Below are positions 14,414 through 19,219 of a stretch of DNA of 19,219 bases, in pieces. The first letter of the stretch is position 1. The number at the start of each line of letters is the position of its first letter. The notes under the pieces were generated by a model. It made no database searches, had not been told where the DNA came from, and saw nothing but the letters and a program-made list of their open reading frames with translations. Made by a program: the position numbers and the translations under genes. The stretch lies in assembly GCA_045810265.1 (NCBI GenBank), contig JBJMWF010000163.1:1-19219 (forward strand), given 5' to 3'. The stretch comes from Scleromatobacter sp045810265. GTDB lineage: Bacteria; Pseudomonadota; Gammaproteobacteria; Burkholderiales; Burkholderiaceae_C.

Positions 14414-16026
14414 GATGGTTCCTTGGCAGTCGCCGGACGGCGGGCAGAGGCGGTCGTCCTTGCGACCGCGCTGCGCTTGTTGGCAGGGGCGGGCGCCGGC
14501 ACGGGACCGGTGCCTGGCGCGTCGTTCGATTCCAGCGCTCGCCACAGCGCGATGACGGCGTACGAGCGCCATGGGCGCCAGCTCTCGGCCATCGCGATCG
14601 CCTGCGGCGCCTCACGCGCCTGGGTGAGGCCGAGCGCCTTGAGCAGGCCGATGTCGGTTGCGGGGAAGGCGTCGGGCCAGCCCAGGACGCGCAATGCGAG
14701 CAACTGGGTGGTCCAGTCGCCGATGCCGGGCAGCGCCAGCAAGGCCTCCAGCGTGCTGGCCAATGGCGCGCCGCGGTGCAGCGGCAAGCCGTCGACCACG
14801 GCACGCGCCAGCCCTTGCAGTGCCGCGACGCGCTGGCGCACGATGCCCAGCTCGCCAATGGACTCGGGCGTGGCCGCGGCGATCGTGGCCGCGTCGGGAA
14901 AGCAGCGATGCAGGCCGGGCCAGGGCGTCTGGACGACGGCGCCGAAGCGTTCGATGAGACGGTGCGTCAAGGTGCGCGCCGCCGCCACGGTCACCTGCTG
15001 GCCCAGCACGATGCGCGCGGCGGTCTCGAAGCCGTCGAAGCTGCCCGGCATGCGCAGGCCCGCCGTCATCGCCGAAGCCGGATGCAGTTCGGCCAGCGTC
15101 GCCAGCAGCGGTGCCACGTGCGTGGGGTCGGCGTCCAGATCGAGCGCGTGGCGCGCCGCCTCGACCAGCTGGCCGCTGTGGGCGGCGAGGTTGGCGCTGG
15201 CGCGCAGTTCGACCTCGTGGCGCTCCGGCAGGAACTCGATCTCGATCCAGCCGCGCGCCGGCGCCGCGACGCTGGCCGCCTGCGCCGTCTCGTCGACGGC
15301 TGGCCGCGGCGCGCTCCAGGTGCGCCGGATCGACCGGCCGTCGACCTCCTCGACGCCGGCCAGCGCGCGCTGTTGCCAGAAGGCCAGCATGCTGGCGACG
15401 TCATACGGGGGCCGGTATCCAAGTCGGACCCGCAGCCCGCTGCCCGCGCTTGGCGAGCTGCGCGCCGCGCTGCGCAACTCGGTCGGCTTGAGCCGCACCT
15501 GCTCGGCGAAGACGGCGTTGAAACGACGCAGGCTCTCGAAGCCGCAGGCCAGCGCCACTTCGGTGACGGGCAGGTCGGTATCGGTCAGCAACTGCTTGGC
15601 CTGCAGCAGCCGCTGCGTGGTGAGGTAGTCGATCGGGCTGACGCCGTGCGCCTGCGCGAACACGCGCCGCAGGTGGCGCTCGGTGACGCCCAGGCGGCCC
15701 GCCAGCTCCGGCATGCGAACGGCTGCGCCCACGCGCACAGCGTGATCGATCATGCGCGCCGCGTGCTGCGCGAGCACCTGCGAGGAATCCATCAGGCTCA
15801 GGCCCGGCGCGAGCTCCGGCCGGCAGCGCAGGCAGGGCCGGAAGCCGGCCTGTTCGGCCGTCGCGGCGTTGGCGTAGAAGCGGCAGTTCTCGCGCCGCGG
15901 CGTGCGCACCCGGCACACCGGGCGGCAGTAGATGCGCGTGGACGTGACGCCGACGAAGAAGCGTCCGTCGAAGCGCGCGTCATGCGCGGCCAGGGCCTTC
16001 CAGGCGGTGTCGGGATCGAGTTCCAT
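14410..16026 (-). CDS. Ada-sensor / AraC-HTH / AlkA glycosylase fusion
   Basis: A 538-residue protein joins three parts. Residues 1-78 form an Ada N-terminal zinc domain with Cys34, Cys38, Cys65 and Cys68 (YCRPVC and CLRC). Cys34 corresponds to E. coli Ada Cys38, the methylphosphotriester acceptor. Residues about 85-185 form an AraC-type helix-turn-helix (LGVTERHLRRVFAQAHGVSP, ALACGFESLRRFNAVF). Residues about 195-500 form an AlkA-type 3-methyladenine glycosylase II, with the N-terminal LRVRLGYRPPYD, helix-hairpin-helix LPGIGDWTT (432-440) and catalytic Asp458 in ATDIGLLKAL. A Pro/Ala/Lys tail ends it. It should sense DNA methylation, activate transcription and excise N3-alkylpurines. Such fusions are known. 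Ogt, normally the C-terminal half of Ada, is instead the overlapping next gene. The ATG at 16026 gives the usual family N-terminus; the open frame upstream is not protein-like. Confidence 0.93.
   Translation of the reverse strand: MELDPDTAWKALAAHDARFDGRFFVGVTSTRIYCRPVCRVRTPRRENCRFYANAATAEQAGFRPCLRCRPELAPGLSLMDSSQVLAQHAARMIDHAVRVGAAVRMPELAGRLGVTERHLRRVFAQAHGVSPIDYLTTQRLLQAKQLLTDTDLPVTEVALACGFESLRRFNAVFAEQVRLKPTELRSAARSSPSAGSGLRVRLGYRPPYDVASMLAFWQQRALAGVEEVDGRSIRRTWSAPRPAVDETAQAASVAAPARGWIEIEFLPERHEVELRASANLAAHSGQLVEAARHALDLDADPTHVAPLLATLAELHPASAMTAGLRMPGSFDGFETAARIVLGQQVTVAAARTLTHRLIERFGAVVQTPWPGLHRCFPDAATIAAATPESIGELGIVRQRVAALQGLARAVVDGLPLHRGAPLASTLEALLALPGIGDWTTQLLALRVLGWPDAFPATDIGLLKALGLTQAREAPQAIAMAESWRPWRSYAVIALWRALESNDAPGTGPVPAPAPANKRSAVARTTASARRPATAKEPS
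14420..14424 (-). promoter_or_regulatory. ogt Shine-Dalgarno inside the Ada-AlkA gene
   Basis: AAGGA on the minus strand, six bases before the ogt ATG, fixes that start and indicates translational coupling with the upstream gene, which it overlaps. Confidence 0.6.
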
Positions 16027-16204
16027 GCCGCCATCATAGGCACCCCCGGAGCCTGTACTCGCCGTTTTCGGACACGTGTATTTCCGCCAGCGTGCGGCCC
16101 TGGAGCCGGCGCCGGGTGGCGCGCCATCCGGGCGGCGGCGCGCCGCTCTCGGGTAACATCGCCCACGCCCAACGCTGCCGAGAAGGCCTCTCCGGCGGCG
16201 CCGG
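16027..16204. promoter_or_regulatory. Divergent intergenic region with palindromes
   Basis: These 178 bp separate the divergent repair operon and kinase gene, and must carry both promoters. On the minus strand TATGAT (16035-16040) is a good -10 but lies so close to the ada-alkA ATG that the message would be nearly leaderless. On the plus strand TAACAT (16154-16159) is a fair -10 for the kinase. Neither has a convincing -35. Two palindromes stand out: ACACGTGT (16072-16079) and an 18-of-20 symmetrical site centred on TGGCGCGCCA (16112-16131). An E. coli-type Ada box is not recognisable. Confidence 0.4.
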
Positions 16205-19036
16205 ATGCCCGGCTCCCGCGCATCGCCGTCCACTTCCAGCCCTTTGAGCGACGTACCCGAACAACTGGGGAAGTATCAGATCCGCCGAGTCATCGGCAAG
16301 GGTGCGATGGGCATCGTCTATGAGGGATTCGACCCGATCATCGACCGGGTCGTCGCCATCAAGACGATCCGCAAGGACGAGCTCGATCGCGACGAGGCCG
16401 AGGAGCACTCGCGGCGTTTCCTGATCGAAGCCAAGGCCGCCGGCCGGCTCAACCACAAGAACATCGTCGGCATCTACGACTACGGCGAGGAGAAGGGCCT
16501 GTCCTTCATCGTCATGGAGTTCGTGCAGGGCAAGGAGCTCAAGTCCTTCTTCGCCGCGCGGCACCCGTTCTCGATGTCGCAGATCGTGCGCCTGATGGGC
16601 GAGCTGCTGGACGCGCTCGGCTATTCGCACAGCCGCGGCGTGATTCACCGCGACGTCAAGCCGGACAACATCTTCGTCACCGACGACGGTTCGGTGAAGC
16701 TGGGCGACTTCGGCATCGCGCGCATCGACTCCACCGCCAAGACGCACGCCGGCACCGTGCTGGGCACGCCCAGCTACATGGCGCCCGAGCAGATCCGCGG
16801 CGAGACGGCCGACGCGCGTTCCGACCTGTACGCGGCGGGCGTCATCCTGTACCAGTTCCTGGTCGGCGAGCGGCCGTTCTCGGGCGGCATGGTCGCGGTG
16901 ATGCAGAAGGTGCTGATGGAGGCGCCCAGGCCGCCGTCCAGCCACAACCCGTCGATCCCCGACGCCATCGACGCGGTGGTGCTGAGGGCGCTGGCCAAGT
17001 CCGCGGACGATCGCTTCGCCAGCGCCGCCGAATTCAGCCGCGAGCTGACAGCGGCGGTGGGCCTGGCCGACTCCGGTGACGAGTCCGAGTCGACGATGAT
17101 CATGTCGACCGACGCGCTCAAGTCCTTGCAGGACGGCGGCGGCGCGGCCGACCGGACCGGCTCGGGCGGCACCGGTTCGGGATCGAGCGGCGGCGCCGGC
17201 CGTTCGGGCAGCGGCGCGTCCGGCAGTCGCGCCGCGGCGGTCGAGGAAGCCCGGCGCCGTGCCGAAGAGGCCAAGCGCCGCTATGAGGAAGACCTCAAGC
17301 GCGCCGAACTCGAGCTGCGGCAGGCCGAGGACGAACAACGCGCGGCCGAAGGTGAGGCGCAGGCGCAATCGGGCCAATGGCTCGCGAGTTCGCAGGCCCT
17401 GCTTGCCGAGTCTCAGGCGCTGCTCGAGTCGGGCCAGGCGCTGTTCACCCAGCACACGCTGCTGGTCGATGGCCCCCGCGGTGCCGGCGCCGCGCGAGCC
17501 GCGGGTGCGAAGCTGCGCGCCAGTGCCACGGCAATCGGCGAGTTCATGGCGGCGTCGTATGCGCTGGCACCCGCGCTGCAGGCCGAGCTGCAGGCGCGTC
17601 AAGCCGAGCTCGTCGCAGCCGCCACGGCGCAGGACGCGTTGGCCGAGCGCATCGAACGCGAACGCGGCACGGCGCTGGCCGGCCACGCGCAGAAGCTCGA
17701 GGTGCTGGAAAAGCGGCTGGCCAGCCAGGACGGCGCCTGGGGCACCGAGTCGCGCGCGTTGGAAGCCCTCGACGCAGCCGCCGGCGAGGACGCGATTGCC
17801 CCGATCCAGGCACGCCTGGACAAGCTCGCCGCCAGCGTCGAGCAGGTCGGCAAGGGCTTCGCCTCGCTGCAGGCCCAGCCGTTGAAGCTGCCCACGCCGC
17901 AGGCCGAGCGGCTGGCGGTGATCGAGGCCCAGTTGAAGGCGCAGGCCGGTTTCGTCGCTCGCCTGCGCACGGAGGCGGACGCGGCGCGCGAACGCGCGCG
18001 CGCCGCCGCCCAGGCGCGGCAGGCCGCCGAGGAACAGGCCCGCCGCGCCGCCGAAGCCGATGCCGCACGCAAGCAGGCCGAGGAGGCTGCCCGGCTCAAG
18101 GCGCAGGCCGAAGCCGCCGAGACGGCGCGCCAGGCCGCCGAGGCGAAGCGCCGCGCCGACGAACAGGCCAGGCAGGGTGCGCTCGACGACTCGGAGTTGA
18201 CGATGGTGCGCCCCATCCGGGCGGAGCCCGCGAAGACGGTGCCGGCGCCGGAGCAACGCACGCCGCCGGTGCGCCTTGACAAGCCGACCGCGGCGCCGGT
18301 GCCACCGGCGCCCGTGCCCACGTCAGGGCCCACGCCTGGGCCAAAGGCGACGCCGGCGTCGACGCCCACGCCGGTACCCCGACCGGCACCCGCTGCGGCC
18401 GATGGCCCGAAGAAGAGTCTTCTCGTCCCCATTGCTGGCGCGGCGGTCGTCGTGCTCGCCGTGGGCGGCTGGTTCGCGTTGCGACCAGTGCCCGGCGCCG
18501 ACAACGCCCCGCCCGCGGCGGCCAATGCGGCATCGGCACCAGCAGCCCCGGCGCCCGCTCCCGCACCCATGCAGGCACCGGCCCCGGTCCCCGCACCCGC
18601 CGCGTCGCCCGTCGAAGCGAGCGCCGCCACCAGCGCGAGTCCCGCCAGTCAACGCAGCGCCCGCGAGGAAGCCATGCGACGGGCCGACCTCGAAGCGCAG
18701 GGGCAGGCCAAGGCCAGGACGGAGGCCGAGACCAAGGCCAGGGCAGACGCCCAAGCCGCCAAGGCGAAGGCGGATGGCGACGCCGGCGCGCAGGTCGCGG
18801 CGGCCAGCCAGCCGTCCCGGACCGAGCCGGGATCGGACGCCGCCGAGCTGTTCCGCCAGGGCTACGCCGCCTATCTCGCCGGCCGCGTTCCCGAGGGCAT
18901 CCGACAGATGGAGCGCGCCGACGCGATGGGCGCCACCGGCGCTCGGGCCCGGCTGTGCGCCATCTACCGCAAGCCGACGGCGGCCGAGGGCAAGGACTTC
19001 CTCAAGGAAGCCAACAAGTGCAAGGACATCGACTAG
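16205..19036 (+). CDS. Membrane-anchored eukaryotic-like Ser/Thr protein kinase
   Basis: The 943-residue protein has an N-terminal Hanks-type kinase domain (about 24-285). It carries the Gly-rich loop GKGAMGIVY (31-39), VAIK Lys53, Glu75 in FLIEAKAAG, HRDVKPDN (148-155), DFG (168-170), GTPSYMAPE (187-195) and the downstream Arg of DDRF, so it is predicted active. A Gly/Ser linker (311-341) leads to a long Ala/Glu/Arg-rich coiled-coil region (342-660, TolA-like in composition). A Pro/Thr/Ala stretch follows, then one transmembrane helix (about 739-759, after KK), a Pro/Ala stalk, a second charged helix (818-860) and a ~65-residue C-terminal TPR/Sel1-like end. No PASTA repeats are present, unlike many membrane kinases. 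A short motif, DESESTMIM (291-299) and DDSELTMVRP (661-670), recurs. No phosphatase or FHA gene is in the window, so substrates are unknown. Confidence 0.93.
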   Translation: MPGSRASPSTSSPLSDVPEQLGKYQIRRVIGKGAMGIVYEGFDPIIDRVVAIKTIRKDELDRDEAEEHSRRFLIEAKAAGRLNHKNIVGIYDYGEEKGLSFIVMEFVQGKELKSFFAARHPFSMSQIVRLMGELLDALGYSHSRGVIHRDVKPDNIFVTDDGSVKLGDFGIARIDSTAKTHAGTVLGTPSYMAPEQIRGETADARSDLYAAGVILYQFLVGERPFSGGMVAVMQKVLMEAPRPPSSHNPSIPDAIDAVVLRALAKSADDRFASAAEFSRELTAAVGLADSGDESESTMIMSTDALKSLQDGGGAADRTGSGGTGSGSSGGAGRSGSGASGSRAAAVEEARRRAEEAKRRYEEDLKRAELELRQAEDEQRAAEGEAQAQSGQWLASSQALLAESQALLESGQALFTQHTLLVDGPRGAGAARAAGAKLRASATAIGEFMAASYALAPALQAELQARQAELVAAATAQDALAERIERERGTALAGHAQKLEVLEKRLASQDGAWGTESRALEALDAAAGEDAIAPIQARLDKLAASVEQVGKGFASLQAQPLKLPTPQAERLAVIEAQLKAQAGFVARLRTEADAARERARAAAQARQAAEEQARRAAEADAARKQAEEAARLKAQAEAAETARQAAEAKRRADEQARQGALDDSELTMVRPIRAEPAKTVPAPEQRTPPVRLDKPTAAPVPPAPVPTSGPTPGPKATPASTPTPVPRPAPAAADGPKKSLLVPIAGAAVVVLAVGGWFALRPVPGADNAPPAAANAASAPAAPAPAPAPMQAPAPVPAPAASPVEASAATSASPASQRSAREEAMRRADLEAQGQAKARTEAETKARADAQAAKAKADGDAGAQVAAASQPSRTEPGSDAAELFRQGYAAYLAGRVPEGIRQMERADAMGATGARARLCAIYRKPTAAEGKDFLKEANKCKDID

Positions 19037-19055
19037 GACGATGCTGAGGGGGCCT

Positions 19056-19081
19056 GCGACGGATCGGTCACGTCCGGTCGC
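19056..19081 (+). terminator. Weak terminator candidate after the kinase gene
   Basis: GCGACGGA pairs with TCCGGTCGC through an 8-bp stem with one bulged G, about 20 bases after the kinase stop. The following GGTCGTTTC is only slightly T-rich, so this may be a Rho-independent site or chance structure. Confidence 0.3.
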
Positions 19082-19183
19082 GGTCGTTTCGGGATAACCC
19101 CTGGGTGTGTCGCGCCGCGGCTGCGCAAGGATGGCGGCATCCCCCATTTGGGCGCCCGCGTGTGCGCGGCGGATCCTGCGGGC

Positions 19184-19217
19184 GATAATCGCGTCGTCTC
19201 CTCATCGCATTGCCATG
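19184..19217 (+). promoter_or_regulatory. Possible promoter and start codon of the next gene
   Basis: GATAAT (19184-19189) is a five-of-six -10 match, 25 bases before an ATG at 19215 that sits at the window edge. No convincing -35 is visible at the right distance. Only five bases of any downstream gene are present, so its identity cannot be told. Confidence 0.3.
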
Positions 19218-19219
19218 GA

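Noticed and set aside
13703..15628. 641-codon plus-strand open frame opposite the repair operon
   Set aside because: It lies antisense to ogt and the Ada-AlkA fusion, whose motifs are clear. Its product is Arg/Ala/Ser-rich with no domain, as expected for a shadow frame in high-GC DNA.
14410..16233. Upstream extension of the Ada-AlkA frame to 16233
   Set aside because: The extra 69 codons are not family-like and cross the kinase promoter region. The ATG at 16026 gives the standard N-terminus.
17230..18180. Repetitive Ala/Arg/Glu-coding DNA in the kinase as a tandem repeat or CRISPR
   Set aside because: There is no regular period or conserved repeat with unique spacers. It is low-complexity coiled-coil coding sequence.
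16034..18256. 740-codon minus-strand open frame opposite the kinase
   Set aside because: It is a shadow of the kinase gene, with Gly/Leu/Arg-rich translation and no recognisable motif.

Overview
The window is a compact stretch of roughly 70% G+C chromosome (estimated by eye) from a betaproteobacterium, almost certainly order Burkholderiales. The gene order fimV-truA-trpF-trpB-trpA-accD-folC-(SPOR protein)-cvpA-purF is a familiar conserved block in that order. The strong preference for G/C in third codon positions fits. I cannot name the genus.

Positions 1-10316 (+ strand) hold the conserved housekeeping block. It starts with the 3' end of fimV (polar/type IV pilus assembly), then truA (tRNA pseudouridine synthase), the last steps of tryptophan synthesis (trpF, trpB, trpA), the carboxyltransferase beta subunit of acetyl-CoA carboxylase (accD), folC (folylpolyglutamate/dihydrofolate synthase), a DedD-like SPOR-domain membrane protein, cvpA and purF. 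Several junctions are start/stop overlaps (truA/trpF, trpB/trpA, SPOR/cvpA), so this looks like one or a few long operons. The main interruption is a 252-bp accD-folC gap filled by a symmetrical four-module palindromic repeat element.

Positions 10317-12560 hold gltX (a GluRS that keeps only half of the usual zinc site) and a five-gene tRNA cluster: Ala(GGC), Glu(UUC), Asp(GUC), Glu(UUC), Asp(GUC). The Glu-Asp pair has been duplicated in tandem with its downstream hairpin. A promoter for the cluster sits in the last codons of gltX, and a good Rho-independent terminator closes it.

Positions 12636-16204 hold an unrecognised lipoprotein (+) that converges on a three-gene minus-strand set: an Ada-type sensor fused to AraC HTH and AlkA glycosylase, ogt overlapping it by 4 bp, and a GNAT acetyltransferase. 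The first two together cover methylphosphotriester sensing, N-alkylbase excision and O6-alkylguanine reversal, an adaptive response to DNA alkylation in operon form.

Positions 16205-19036 hold a 943-residue membrane-anchored Ser/Thr kinase, divergent from the repair genes. It has a long Ala-rich coiled-coil middle, one transmembrane helix, a Pro/Ala-rich stalk and a small C-terminal domain. The last ~180 bp contain a possible promoter and the first codon of the next gene. I see no mobile element with a transposase or integrase, no phage genes and no CRISPR array. Most of the window is ordinary; the points most worth a second look are the accD-folC palindromic element, the kinase's repeated Thr motif and unexplained domains, the repair operon, the tRNA duplication and a local AT-rich codon patch in trpF.
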